Below, piece by piece: positions 11,982-23,231 of a stretch of 64,000 nt of DNA. Position 1 is the first letter of the stretch; each line of letters begins with the position of its first letter. The stretch lies in contig PYST01000024.1 of NCBI GenBank assembly GCA_003049485.1, positions 127,648 to 191,647 of the forward strand. The letters run 5' to 3'. A program made the position numbers and the translations under genes. The DNA is from Ophioceras dolichostomum (taxonomy: Eukaryota; Ascomycota; Sordariomycetes; Magnaporthales; Ophioceraceae). The notes under the pieces are model-generated. The model had not been told where the DNA came from and searched no databases. It saw only the letters and a program-made list of their open reading frames with translations.

Positions 11982-13394
11982 GGACCGGATCGATGGATGT
12001 TTTCCCTTCCTCTCCTATATCTCTTCCTCTCTCTCTCTCTCCGCATATATATCCCTTCCCCCTCTTCTGTCGGTGAGCCTCTGCTGCTTGACCAAAAAAA
12101 AAGTCATACATCTGATTTGGGCAACCATTCATCGTTATGATTTCCATCATGAAGCCTTATTTTTCTTCCGGCCGGCTTATAAACGCTGAGCCGTTTGATG
12201 AAACCTCCTTTTACGACGGACTGTCTTCTTTTGGGGGCTACCTACGCATTTATCATCATCATCGCTGTCGTCTCATGACTTTGTTTTTCAATTCATCTGG
12301 GTATGTGGGCAGAAAAAACACTCAACATGAGAGGTTTCTGGTTGGCCTCTCTTGAATCATACGTTACTGAGCACTCTGAACAGCTCTTGGTCTCAAATTT
12401 CTCATCAGACATCAACCGTAGGTACCTATCTATCTAGGGTTCTTAGGAATATGCGTCAGGCCTTTTAGCACCGTTATAGTTAGGTACATAATTGGCGTTC
12501 GCATTCAAGTCCGTCGTTCCCTTCGTCATGTGTAGTGATACCTTTGAAAACGGTCGTGGTCGAAGCCGTCGCTGTACACGATGGCTCAGATCGATGGAGC
12601 CAGCATCGTGCTTTCCTCCTACGGCTCCCACACTTGTGAGCACTTTCCCTCATATTCCATCCGTACGGAATTCCTGTTCGTCCGGACATTCATATGTTCC
12701 AGTCACATTCGCAATCTCCCTTCCCGATATATTCCCCTCACGTCTATGTTCGATATCAAAGTCTACCATCCATGTCAGGGTTTCTTAGCTACCTTACCTA
12801 CCTACCCCGAATATCCGATCGATTCAGCTTCTCTTCCACACCACCCGGCCACAGGTAAACGCATTCCGTGGTCGGACACTGGATTCAGCGGATCTGAGTT
12901 GGACATCCCTGCCGCCTTGCAAAGGCCGCAACTTCCCAATCGCATATTAACATTCACTACTAGTGGTAGGTGCGCACGAGGTAGCGAGCTTTCTCCTCCT
13001 TCCTTCCGCTTCCCCCAAAGCGCACAGATTTCCTGCCCGGAACCTTCCACTGCCTTCCGTACCTCACCGGCTTCGATCTGCCGAAGCCATCAACTTCCGC
13101 ACCTGATCCGGTCATCAGGCCCAGTTTGATAGCAATCTGTTAACATACTTCGATCTCGCGAGTGTTGACTGGAGGCTAGGGTTGCTGCCTAAGGTAGCCT
13201 AGCCGCTTCTTCTTCGTGGAATCAGAAATCGCTTCCCAGCTCCTCCTCCCAGCCCTACCAGGCCAGGTCTGGTTATCTCCAAGCCCTCGACCCGGATCGT
13301 GTCTTCCTCCCTGCAAGTGATGCGAGGTTTTCGGTACTTTCCTGCTCTACTCCTCATTTCTGCGCGATAGAGGCAAGCTCGTATCTAAGCAACG
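11982..13394. other. Intergenic between D-lactate dehydrogenase and RdRP genes
   Basis: Contains a CT-rich patch just after the dehydrogenase stop (12000-12075) and a CCTA-type motif near 12420. An open frame at 12581-13129 is Ser/Pro/Ile-rich with no domain-like pattern and is not called. The last few hundred bases are CT-rich, as expected for a fungal promoter and 5' leader. Confidence 0.5.
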
Positions 13395-16300
13395 ATGACC
13401 GAGAGCATCCATCCGCCGCCCAAGGGCATGGGGGACGAGCCACAGTATACTGATAGAGCCGAAAAATCGACATCCGCACAAGACTCCCAACCGGCCACCC
13501 CGCCGGCCTATCGCCTACCCGGGCTGGACTCCATCACTCCTCATGGCGCCAGTCCCGGCCGGAGAAATGGCACAGTGTACCAGAACATCAACCCCGTTTC
13601 GCCCAATCGAGGCGCCTACTCGAGCGGACAACTATCCGTCAACCGAGACGTAGTGCTGCCCTCGCAATGGAAGCAGTTCCGTTCCATGAAAGTGAAGATC
13701 TTTGAAATCCCGTTGGAAGCGTCGACATTTGACATCTGGCGCGCTTTCTCGGTGAACACCAAGGTGCTATACATCGAGATTTTTCAGATCCGCCGAGCAG
13801 CCGTGATCAAGATCGAGCCACCGGCGCAGGATCATTGGCAAGGCGGCATCTGGATTAGACCGGAATCGAAAGGGGTTCCAAGCAAGCGGGTGAGGCTCGA
13901 GGTCGACCCGAACGGCTTCGCCACGGATTCGCACACAATCTCGAGCCCCCTCAACAACCCCGTTCCCAGCGTCTGGAATGGTGTGCCACGCACGATCACG
14001 TTCGGCATGCTAGCCGGGAAGGGCCGCATGGTCGACTGCAAGACTATCGAGCCCCAGCCGGAGCCGGGCGACCTCAAGTTGACTATCGCGTTCGAAAAGA
14101 AGCGGGTGCAGCTCAACTTTGCTGTCAAACTGGGCGTTCCTGGGCATGGGCGGAAGTCGAGCGGGAGGCAGCGAGTCGCCAACTATAAGATCGACATCAA
14201 GCTTTCGGCCATCAGCAAGCTTATTCGTCTTGGCGATGAAGAAGACCAACGGTGTTCCCTGGTTATCCCTCTCGAGAGCCCGCCGCCCTTCTCCATGGAG
14301 ATTGAGGACGCCAAGGCCACACACTCGCCCGGTCGGCTCTCATGGGGTGACCACGAGAGATGGTGGAGACAGGTTTCCATCCACAACAACCCATCTCTAG
14401 TGCGCGATCTGCCTGAGAGGGTCGAGCAATACGGACAAGTCATCAATCTAGGTAGGTGGACAGCCTATCGGCTCGACCTGCCTGCCGATGAGTGGGCCCA
14501 TGCTGAGAGATATCTGCGTGACTTCAACGTTGAGACGCGGGTGGAGCCTGGCTTCGAATGCATCCCCGAGGCTCCCGTAGAAATGTGGAAGCTTCTTGCT
14601 AGCTCCGGGGCGGCTGGTTATGGTGGCGGCTACGGACTCGAGTCTCTCACGTTTCCGGTCCACATCCACCTCGAATGGGATGTCCGCTACCAGCTAGAGG
14701 CGTGCGTCTCCCGAGGCGTTCTGCTCCCCGCAAGCATATCCCGAGAGTTCCTCCAGAAGCTTGCAGAGCTGCGTCCGAGGAAGGCCAGGACTCTCCTAGA
14801 GTACCTGGTGGACAAAGGATTCAAGCTGTACGAGGACCCGATGAAGCTCTTCGACGACGAGTCTGCTGGCGAGTATATCCCGGACATGATGCCGTTTGAC
14901 CTCCCTGAGTACTGCATAATGCTCCGCAAGGCGACCGTCACACCGACGACGATGTACCTCGGAAGCCCCACGGTAGAGGCTACAAACCGCGTCTTGCGTC
15001 AGTACAGACAGTACCACGACAGATTCCTCCGTGTGCAGTTCACCGACGAGCTGACCGAGGGCCGGATCAACTCCGCCCAGGAACTCAAGACCATGGACGA
15101 GCTGTTCAAACGGATCTTTCGAACGCTGAAGAATGGAATCGAAATCGGCGACCGCCACTACGAGTTCCTTGCATTTGGGAACTCGCAGCTCCGCGACTGC
15201 TCTGCATACTTCTTCTCCGCTGCAAACGGCGTCACCAGCGACAGCATCCGAGCCTGGATGGGCAAGTTCAGCCACATTCGCGTCATCGGCAAGTACGCGG
15301 CTCGCATCGGCCAATGCTTCTCGTCGACCCGCAATATCGACAATGTCCAGGCTCCTTGGATCAAAAAGATTCCGGACGTCGAGCGAGGCTTGTTCTGCTT
15401 CACCGATGGCGTGGGCAAGATGTCGCCCTACTGGGCGGCGGTGGCCGCGAACCACCTGGAGCTGTCGTCATCGCCGTCGGCCATCCAGATCCGCATGGGC
15501 GGTTGTAAAGGCATCCTGGTTGTGTGGAACGACTTGAAAGGCATGGAGATTCAGATCCGGAAATCTCAGCAGAAATTTGAGACCGAATACAGCCGGCTGG
15601 AGGTCATTCGCTGCTCCAACTTCGCAGTGGCGACGCTCAACCGCCAGACCATCACAATTTTGTCTTCGCTAGGCGTTGAGGACAACGTATTTCTGGAGCT
15701 GTTGGAGGAGCAGTTGCAGAGCTACACCCAGGCGATAGAGGATCCTCAAAAGGCTCTCGAGCTCCTCACCTTGTTCGTTGACGAGAACCAAATGACGCAT
15801 TCATTGGCACAGTGGATTCGAGCCGGCCTCATGCACTCTGAGGAGCCGTTTGTACTGACTCTGCTGCAGCTCTGGCGGACTTGGTCCATCAAGCACCTGA
15901 AAGAGAAAGCGAGGATCGTGGTTGAGAAGAGCGCTTTCGTCCTCGGCTGCGTAGACGAGACTGATACCCTTCGCGGCCACTTCCACGAACTCAGCAACAC
16001 CAACCCAAGCCAGCGGAAGAGGCTGAATCACAATATCGAGCTGCCGCAGATCTTCCTGCAGGTACCCGTCGGTCCGATGCGCGCGCACAAGGTCATCACT
16101 GGCCCCTGCCTGGTGGGACGTAACCCCTCACTGCATCCAGGTGACATCCGGCTTGTTGAAGCCGTCGACGTGCCGGCACTTCGGCACATCCGAAATGTCG
16201 TAGTATTTCCCCGGACAGGAGATCGAGATATTCCCAATATGTGCTCCGGAGGTGACCTGGACGGAGATGATTACTTCGTCCTGTGGGAGGAGCGCCTTAT

Positions 16301-18326
16301 TCCGCCGCTCCAAAACTGCAACGAGGAGCCCATGAGCTACACAGCACAGCCTGCGAAGGAGGAGACACGGGACATCACGCCCCTGGACCTGCAGAAGTTT
16401 TTCGTTTACCACATGAAGAACCAGACACTGGGATCTATCGCGCACGCCCATCTAGCTAGGGCCGACAGAGACCAGGAAGGCGCCAGATCCCATGCGTGCC
16501 GAGAGCTCGCGGCACTGCACTCGCAGGCGGTCGACTTCCCCAAGACGGGCGTCTCCGTGCGCATGCCTCGCCGTCTGGTGCCCAAGGCGTACCCGCACTT
16601 CATGGAAAAGCCCCGGAGCAAGACGTACCACTCCTACAGCGTGCTCGGCAAGCTGTACGACAAGGTCAAGCAGGTGGACTTCCAGCCGGCCTACGAACTG
16701 CAATTCGACCGCACCATCCTAGGCACGTACGAGCTAAGCCACGAGATACTGAGGACGGCCCGGCGGCTCAAGACCCAGTACGACGAGATGATGCGCCGCC
16801 TCATGGGTCAGCACGAGATCGCGACCGAGTTCGAGGTCTTTTCGGCCTTTGTCCTCTCGAAGCCGCGTGTCGGCAGCGACTACAAGCAGCAGGAGAACAT
16901 TGGGCGCGAGTTCCTCACGCTCAAGAGCTTGTTCCGCGAGAAGTGCATCAAGGAGGTTTGCGGCGGCTCGAGGGCGCTCCGCGATCAGGGGCCTTTTGTG
17001 GCGGCCATATACCAGGTCACGAACGAGGAGGTGCACATTACGTTGGGCGAGTGGGACCGGCTGGGCATTGAGACGCCGAGCTCCAAGTCGAGGCCGCTGA
17101 TCAGCTTCCCTTGGATCTTTGACAAGGCCCTGGTCGAGCTCGCGAGTGGGGCGGGACTGACGGCTGGCGGCTCGGCGGGCTCGGCGGAAGGTAGCCAGTC
17201 GGCGGCCGCTAGGCCGCAGCAAGGGAAGCCGACTCCTCGGGATGTCGTCGATCTTGAGCAGGTGCTGGTACCTGCCCGACTGGCGGAGCTCAGCGATGGG
17301 GAGATTGAGGCGATGGACAGCGCCCGGACCCGCGACGGCCATCTCATCCACCGCGGCTTCATACTCAACCTGCTTCTCTCCGACGAAGCCAACGGAGGGG
17401 GTGAGGACGGGGAGGAGTTCCATCGTCGCGACGAGGATCTTGAGAATGGCGAGGCGTTGGAAGAGCAGTCACCCGATGTCGAGGAAGCCCCGGAGAGCGG
17501 TGTCATCCTCGAGGCGACAACTCAAGGCGCCACAGAGAGCAGCATCCAACTGGTCGATGTTGCCGATGATGTAAAGGCCATGACGCTCAATGGCGATGGC
17601 GATGGCGAAGGAGAAGAGCTTCTGCCCGGCCTGCGCAGCATTCGGAGCAGCGACCACCAGGTTCGGGAACATTTCATTGAGCACAACCATCTCACCGACC
17701 TAAACACCGATGATGTACAGAAGTCTACCATCAAGCCGCTAGTTTGCACTAATAACCCCATTCTGCAGCAGCGGTCAGAAGCACCTTTCACTCCGCCGCC
17801 ACAGTTGATTGCGACCCCTTCGACCCCGTCGATCATGGACGACGCAGGAGGATCGTTCGTCTTGGTCGGCCTCCAGGAGCCGCTTATCGCTGCTCCGAAT
17901 GGAGATGCACCCTCGCGGCGCACTGACGCCACTTCTGCTGACGGCGGAGCTACCCGGACGGCGGAGACGGAGAAAGACTCCATCGTCGTCGGCGAGCGAG
18001 GAGCTGCTGCTGCTGCTGACACTGTTGCCGACACTTCTGCGACTACTTCTGACAGCTGCGGCGGTGGTGATGGTGGTGATGGTAGCACTAACGGCACTAG
18101 CACTGCAGCCACCGATGCCGCGGCCTTACTGGACAACATCAACAACAACGGGGGCAAAGCGGCGGACGACAGCGGTCTTCTTCTCGCCGTAATCACCAAT
18201 GGAAATGACGACGACGAAAACTACGAGGATTGCTACGACTACGACGACTGCGACGTCGTCGAGCGGGACGAGGTCGATCACGCCCAGGAGACGACCATGG
18301 ATCGGTTTGCCAGCATGTTTGGCTGA
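13395..18326 (+). CDS. RNA-dependent RNA polymerase, SAD-1/Rdp1-type
   Basis: Cellular RdRP that makes double-stranded RNA for the RNA-silencing pathway; in Neurospora this class includes SAD-1, required for meiotic silencing of unpaired DNA. A single open frame of 1643 residues starts at an ATG in good context after a CT-rich leader. An RRM-like region at about 98-200 (KVKIFEIPLEASTFDIWRAF) is typical of the SAD-1/Rdp1 class rather than QDE-1. The segment with LGRWTAYRLDLP (about 350) is also family-like. The RdRP core runs from about 420 to 1130 and has the catalytic loop CSGGDLDGDDYFVLWEE, with DLDGD at 954-958 holding the metal-binding aspartates. From about 1250 the protein becomes a long acidic, Ser/Thr/Ala-rich, probably disordered tail. 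I am confident of the family; the assignment to SAD-1 rather than RRP-3 is inference. Confidence 0.93.
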   Translation: MTESIHPPPKGMGDEPQYTDRAEKSTSAQDSQPATPPAYRLPGLDSITPHGASPGRRNGTVYQNINPVSPNRGAYSSGQLSVNRDVVLPSQWKQFRSMKVKIFEIPLEASTFDIWRAFSVNTKVLYIEIFQIRRAAVIKIEPPAQDHWQGGIWIRPESKGVPSKRVRLEVDPNGFATDSHTISSPLNNPVPSVWNGVPRTITFGMLAGKGRMVDCKTIEPQPEPGDLKLTIAFEKKRVQLNFAVKLGVPGHGRKSSGRQRVANYKIDIKLSAISKLIRLGDEEDQRCSLVIPLESPPPFSMEIEDAKATHSPGRLSWGDHERWWRQVSIHNNPSLVRDLPERVEQYGQVINLGRWTAYRLDLPADEWAHAERYLRDFNVETRVEPGFECIPEAPVEMWKLLASSGAAGYGGGYGLESLTFPVHIHLEWDVRYQLEACVSRGVLLPASISREFLQKLAELRPRKARTLLEYLVDKGFKLYEDPMKLFDDESAGEYIPDMMPFDLPEYCIMLRKATVTPTTMYLGSPTVEATNRVLRQYRQYHDRFLRVQFTDELTEGRINSAQELKTMDELFKRIFRTLKNGIEIGDRHYEFLAFGNSQLRDCSAYFFSAANGVTSDSIRAWMGKFSHIRVIGKYAARIGQCFSSTRNIDNVQAPWIKKIPDVERGLFCFTDGVGKMSPYWAAVAANHLELSSSPSAIQIRMGGCKGILVVWNDLKGMEIQIRKSQQKFETEYSRLEVIRCSNFAVATLNRQTITILSSLGVEDNVFLELLEEQLQSYTQAIEDPQKALELLTLFVDENQMTHSLAQWIRAGLMHSEEPFVLTLLQLWRTWSIKHLKEKARIVVEKSAFVLGCVDETDTLRGHFHELSNTNPSQRKRLNHNIELPQIFLQVPVGPMRAHKVITGPCLVGRNPSLHPGDIRLVEAVDVPALRHIRNVVVFPRTGDRDIPNMCSGGDLDGDDYFVLWEERLIPPLQNCNEEPMSYTAQPAKEETRDITPLDLQKFFVYHMKNQTLGSIAHAHLARADRDQEGARSHACRELAALHSQAVDFPKTGVSVRMPRRLVPKAYPHFMEKPRSKTYHSYSVLGKLYDKVKQVDFQPAYELQFDRTILGTYELSHEILRTARRLKTQYDEMMRRLMGQHEIATEFEVFSAFVLSKPRVGSDYKQQENIGREFLTLKSLFREKCIKEVCGGSRALRDQGPFVAAIYQVTNEEVHITLGEWDRLGIETPSSKSRPLISFPWIFDKALVELASGAGLTAGGSAGSAEGSQSAAARPQQGKPTPRDVVDLEQVLVPARLAELSDGEIEAMDSARTRDGHLIHRGFILNLLLSDEANGGGEDGEEFHRRDEDLENGEALEEQSPDVEEAPESGVILEATTQGATESSIQLVDVADDVKAMTLNGDGDGEGEELLPGLRSIRSSDHQVREHFIEHNHLTDLNTDDVQKSTIKPLVCTNNPILQQRSEAPFTPPPQLIATPSTPSIMDDAGGSFVLVGLQEPLIAAPNGDAPSRRTDATSADGGATRTAETEKDSIVVGERGAAAAADTVADTSATTSDSCGGGDGGDGSTNGTSTAATDAAALLDNINNNGGKAADDSGLLLAVITNGNDDDENYEDCYDYDDCDVVERDEVDHAQETTMDRFASMFG

Positions 18327-19244
18327 ACTGACCGACTGCGCTATGCGGGGGGGNAGAAGCACACACCCGACGCATCTTGGTCTTTTGGCGAGGAGCTTCT
18401 TCGCAGTGATTCAGAGGGGTGGTTGAGAGCGGCGGCGCATGAAATGCATAGACAGGTAGGTAGGGCAGGAGGCAAACACGCAGTGATCTTCTGGCAGATT
18501 GGAGGCCAAGTGCGACATGGGTGGGCAAAGAGCTGTTGCGCCATCAAGAGGGGAAGAGGGCACGCCGTCCGTTTGCTTTGCAGGTCAGGAGGCATAATAT
18601 CTAGGTACCTACCAACCGTATCTAGGTACTTAGGTGGTACCTGGGTACCTTAGACATTTGGAAGATAGATGCGAAGGCCTTCTCAAGGTAAACTCCAGAA
18701 CCCAGCAGATCATTCACTGATTTTGATCGACGGACTGGGAATAGCTGCTATCTCTTCATGCCGGAGATCCGGGGTGTGCAGGAAGGGAGAGAGCCAACAC
18801 CTCCCAGGGTGTGGACAATGTCCGTCCAAGCCTGCTATCTACCCGTGACTACGGGGGATGTGTCGGCCGTCCGTCCCTCAAAGCAGCAGGTGTTTGCGTA
18901 TCCCTCAGTCCATACGTAGTTTACTATGCAGCCAGGCAAGAGAGGCAGTCGGTGAGATGTGACGAAGTGTGATAGGTAGGAAAGAATCTACACAGGGTGA
19001 TGTACGTTGGTGCTTGCAGGCAGGGGACAGGGACCAGGGTCTTCTAGCAAATCTTCTGGGTCTTCGAAATAAGCCTATGTAGCTGGGCTCGAAAACACCT
19101 CCCCTGTCCGCTGTAGCTATTGGAGCCAAGAGGACTGGTTTTTTCCCTCCTTTTTTTCTTTTTCCTTTTTTGGCCTGAGACTGTCGTACGGACCACAAAC
19201 ATGACCGGTCTGGGCAGATAAGTAGGTACCTAGGTACCTAGTGT
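18327..19244. other. Intergenic between RdRP and hydroxylase genes
   Basis: Holds the 3' ends of two converging genes, one ambiguous base (N at 18354) just after the RdRP stop, and a cluster of CCTAGGTACCTA motifs (18600-18652 and 19223-19240, the latter a perfect 18-bp palindrome). No coding sequence was recognised. Confidence 0.6.
19223..19240. repeat. Perfect 18-bp TAGGTACCTA palindrome
   Basis: TAGGTACCTAGGTACCTA reads identically on both strands. It lies just beyond the stop codon of the hydroxylase gene and belongs to the CCTA/TAGG motif family found through the window's non-coding DNA. Confidence 0.85.
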
Positions 19245-21952
19245 TCACTTTTTTACGCAGAGGTCGCTCCTGAGCACCCACTTCTCACCCGCGAGGACCT
19301 CTCGACCTTCGTGCTGTTGAGAGACAAAGAAGAAGGAGGAACGCGGTATGTTAGTCGGTTTACATTGGCGTATTTTGCAGTGGTGCTGCTGGAGGGCCGT
19401 GTGGTGGGAGAGGAGAGGATAGGAGGAGAGGACGGGAGGGAAGGGAGGGAGGGAGGGCCGGGATTCCTGCAGCGCCTGAGGAAGAGCAGAGGCAGGAAAG
19501 GAGGGGTGTGACGGGCACGCACTGTGGGTGAAGACAGGATCAGGGGAAATTGGACAGAGGAGAGAGAGAGTTTGATCCATGTAGCTCACTGGAGAAGGGC
19601 GGGAAAGGGGGAAAACCAAACGGCGGACTCTGAGTCACTAGATCAGGGCAAGCAAGGGATGAGCAGTCGGTGAGAGAAGAAAAGGTAAGCAATACGAGCT
19701 GTTGTGCTGCTGAACGACACTGGGTCGACTATTTGGGAGCAGGAATGTACAGAAAGCAAGCCGGCTGGGTCGGCAGGATACAGTCCTGAGCAAGAGCGAA
19801 GCGTGCAGGACGAAGTTGGGCAGGATTACGCGGGCAAATTTGACCATTCCTAGGTAAGGGAGAGAGGTCTCAGGTGACGGGGTCTGGTCAAGTGCAGGGG
19901 CTGCTACTGCATTGGATCCGGAGCAGACAGGCCGGGCCCAGCGTCAGTGCGGATGTTATCAGGGTGTGTCGAGCTAGCCACCTCGCAGACTCCAAGGAGC
20001 CGGTCCCGTCCGCTTCACCTGCAGGATGGCGGTGTGGACTACTAGACCACGGCCGGTACTTGTTTCTCAGAGGGCTGCGGTTGGAGTTGCGGGTATCACA
20101 CGGACGGCTCTCCTGGAAGCATTAACTCCCCGTCACCTGATTGGTTGGTGCACTTAATTTTTTGGGGGGGAGGGAAAGTAGCAGGGAAAAGGGGCGAAAA
20201 TGAGAGCAGGAGCGAGCGCAAAAGGACCGCATAAAGATAAGTGAGGAGAGTGGACGGGAAGGGTCAAGGGAGAAGAGAGGGGAGGGGAGGGGATACTACT
20301 AGAAACGCGAAATGGAAGCGGAAAGGGGAGAGGAGGGGAAGGGGTGGGATGGGAGGTTGGAAGCAAAAGCAGGAAAAGAGGGCAGGCAGAACAGAGGGAG
20401 CAAAGAGCGGATGTGAGACAGAGGGAGGCAGGGGTAGGGAAAGTGCAAAAGTGCAGAAACTAGTCACTCACCAACATGCAGTCGTCGCCGTGCTTGTGGA
20501 GGAGAAGCAAGCCCGTCTCGGGCGCCACTGCTATCTCCTCTTTCGCAGACACGCGGTCCCTAGGGTAGAACACCGTCTCGCCGCCCACGCAGCCGTCGGC
20601 CGCGGAGGTCAGGTACAGCAGCAAGGTCCAGGTTGTCTTAGCACTGACGATCTTCGAGGGGTCGTCCTCGGCGCTCACGGAAAGGGTATTCGAGTCGTCA
20701 TCTGTGTGTCATATGTGTAATAATTTTAATATTTTCGTAGGTGGTTGTGTGTGGGGGGTCAGCCTTCTTGTCTTTTCCTTTGTTCGCTGAGCTCGGATAG
20801 AATTGCTTTCGCTATTTTTACTTCTCTCTCACTCTCTCTTTTTTCTTGGCGAAGTTGCCGGTTGTGGAAAGGTCAAGGGGAAGGAAGCTGAATATGTGCA
20901 TTCGCGGTGATTGCGAGCCCGAGCCGCTCTTGTAGGTTTGGAAACAATAGCGTGCGGCAGAGGGTGTGCAGGTTCACAGCTCACAAGTAAGGGAGGGAGG
21001 AGAGAGAACGGGAGGGAAGGAAAAGGAAGATGGACAGGATGGCTGGGGTGTGAACGAGTTGGGAGGGAGAGAAGCAGAAGTAGGCAGCAAGCAAGTGACG
21101 ACGACAACGGCGGGGGGAAGTTTGAGGGGTTATCTGCTTACAATGTGGCGCAAAGTGTTGTCCCTTCGAGTATCGATAGACTCGAATATTGGGAGACAGA
21201 CCAACGACATCACCACCCCTGCATCGTGCATTAGTGAAAAAAATGACAAGAAGATAGGAAGAAGAAAGCGGTGACTGGGTGGCGAGATGAGTGCTCTCGA
21301 GGCCAAGAGGAGGAGAACGTCAGGAGTATAGGACCCGAGATGCATGTAAAGTGCAACTTTAGCGTGGACATGAGTAGTGATGGCGGTGGTGGTCTTTGAC
21401 TGAGGAGAACGTGCAGCTCTCGTCGCTTGGAGCTGAACGGACGGGAAGGAGATGAGACTGGAAGGGGAGGAGGAGGACGAGGCGAGAAGGACGGAGGAGA
21501 AAGTCTCACCATAATCCCTTAGCGGTCCCCTCATGTTCGAGGAGTGCTTCTCTGAGCCCTGTCTGGAGCCACAGACGGGCTGCAAAGGCCGGGTCCTGGA
21601 CCTGGAAGCGGTCGTTCTGTCTTACGGCCTCGCCCTTCTTAGGCTTCGAAGGCGTGGTTGTTAGGACGAGGCTGTCACGACAGAAGGACACGTAGTCCCG
21701 ACACAGCGAGCGAGGGAAGAAGTTGCGTGCGACGAGCACCTTGGAGGGGATCACTGGCTCGAAGATCACGTCGGCGACAGGCAGAGACGGCTTGAAGGGG
21801 GGCCAAGTGGGAGGTGTGGCCGCCGCCTGAGTCTGCTGTGATGGTGGCTGCTGATCGGCCTTCTTCTTGGATGTGATATTGGTATTGGTGGCGTTCTTCT
21901 TGTTGCTGCTTGTGGCAGGAGCATTGCCCGCCCCCTTTCGGTCTTTCGCCAT
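19245..21952 (-). CDS. 2-oxoglutarate/Fe(II) oxygenase, prolyl 4-hydroxylase-like
   Basis: Non-haem iron dioxygenase of the P4Hc type; the substrate is unknown. Exons on the minus strand: 21952-21510, 21218-21142, 20701-20472 and 19313-19245, giving 272 residues with GT-AG introns of 291, 440 and 1158 nt. The join between exons 2 and 3 rebuilds the HxD motif in FAPHYDDSNT (H173, D175). Exon 4 supplies HEGREVLAGEKWVLRSDL, with the probable distal iron ligand H251 and the 2OG-binding basic residue (K261 or R265). The N-terminal 50 residues are Lys/Asn/Thr/Gln-rich, without a signal peptide, suggesting a soluble cytosolic or nuclear enzyme. A branch-type motif (GACTAAC) lies about 37 nt before the last acceptor. 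The last intron is long for a filamentous fungus. Retaining it would end the protein two codons into the intron, without the distal iron ligand. Confidence 0.85.
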
Positions 21953-23231
21953 GCCTACCTAGGTAATTTCTTCACGCTTCGACTCTCTTCTCTCGACTTT
22001 TCTTTTCCTTCACCTTGCTTCACTCGTCCAGCAGGGGGAAGTCAGACAAAAAAGAAAGAGGAGGGTGTGAGAGCAAAGAAAAGCCGCAATAAGCGTTGAC
22101 AAAATATGTTGGTCGAGCTGAATGTGATTTAGTCGAGTGGCTTGCAGGAAGTCTCAGAAACTTCGGCGAGCTGATAGCTCTCGACCACTCATTCACGGTC
22201 ACCTGAGGACACCAGAATGCAAAAAGCAAGATCCTCGGTCGCCGGTGTGTTTCCTCTTCCGGCCAGACAATAGATAAGGCGCTCAAATGACGGAGGTGAG
22301 GGGAGCAGAGAGGGATTTGGGGGAAATTTGGGGAGCGATCTTGTTGCTGACTTGCAGCCAGCCGATCAAGATGGTCCGCGATCTTGGGATTCTTGGGATT
22401 TTTACGGAGTAACCCCTCCTATTATTCCTCCGCTCCCGCCTGGGAGCCGTGCCTCCTTCCCCGTTTTTGTTTGTAATTGAGATGCCACTTTTCAAAACAG
22501 CTGCAGTACGACGTTATGATGTTACGATGAAAATTGATGGGAAAGTCGAAATTCGATGAAGCTGAGAAGAGGTAGGCCAGGTCCACGGCCGTCTTGAGGT
22601 TGGTTGTCAAAAGGCTGGAGGCGGAGGCTAAGCGACAGCTCCAGGAACTAGCACAGGAACGAGCACGTGCGGGAGAGCGGACCCCTGCAATAACTCCTGC
22701 TTCTCATCATTTATGCTCGCGACACGTTCGTCCCAATGCCTCTGTCCAAGATATTTCTCATCTTTCTTTTCCGCTGTCAGCTGTTTATTCTAGAGTGTGG
22801 CGTACACTAAATTTTTTTTTTCCCCTTTCAATCCAATCCTTTCTCATTCGAGAGAGGATTCCTCTTGTCTCTCAGTGTACTAGGGGCCGCAAGAGAGTGT
22901 GCAGGGGTCATCCAGTCGAAGTGGGTCTCGTCACGACTTAGCGCGAAATCCGAATCCGGCCCCACGCGGGGGAATCGGAAGTTTCCGCCTTTCCAGGAAT
23001 CGTGGGCGGGCGCGTCCAAATTTTTTTTAACTAGCCTCTTCCTAGAACACAAACCTCCAACGAGGCACCCAAAGAAAAGCAAGAGACCTATGGGATACCC
23101 GCTCACTCTCCCTTCCGCTCGCCTCTTCCACTCTCGCTGGGCTGTCAATTGCAGTCATAGATGTAGCAGCTACCTCCCGTCTAGCTCACAGTGATTCCAA
23201 TTCTTCGCCAATTTCCTTACGCGCCGCCACA
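21953..23231. other. Divergent intergenic region between hydroxylase and AIM11 genes
   Basis: Presumed shared promoter region for the minus-strand hydroxylase and plus-strand AIM11. A CCTACCTAGGTA motif sits immediately upstream of the hydroxylase start (21954-21966). The rest is mixed sequence with short T and A runs and no recognisable gene. Confidence 0.5.

Noticed and set aside
12581..13129. 182-residue ORF before the RdRP gene
   Set aside because: Composition is Ser/Pro/Ile-rich without motif, and it lies in the CT-rich leader region typical of fungal promoters.
18354..18354. Ambiguous base N next to a G run
   Set aside because: It lies after the RdRP stop codon and is most simply an unresolved base, not a biological feature.
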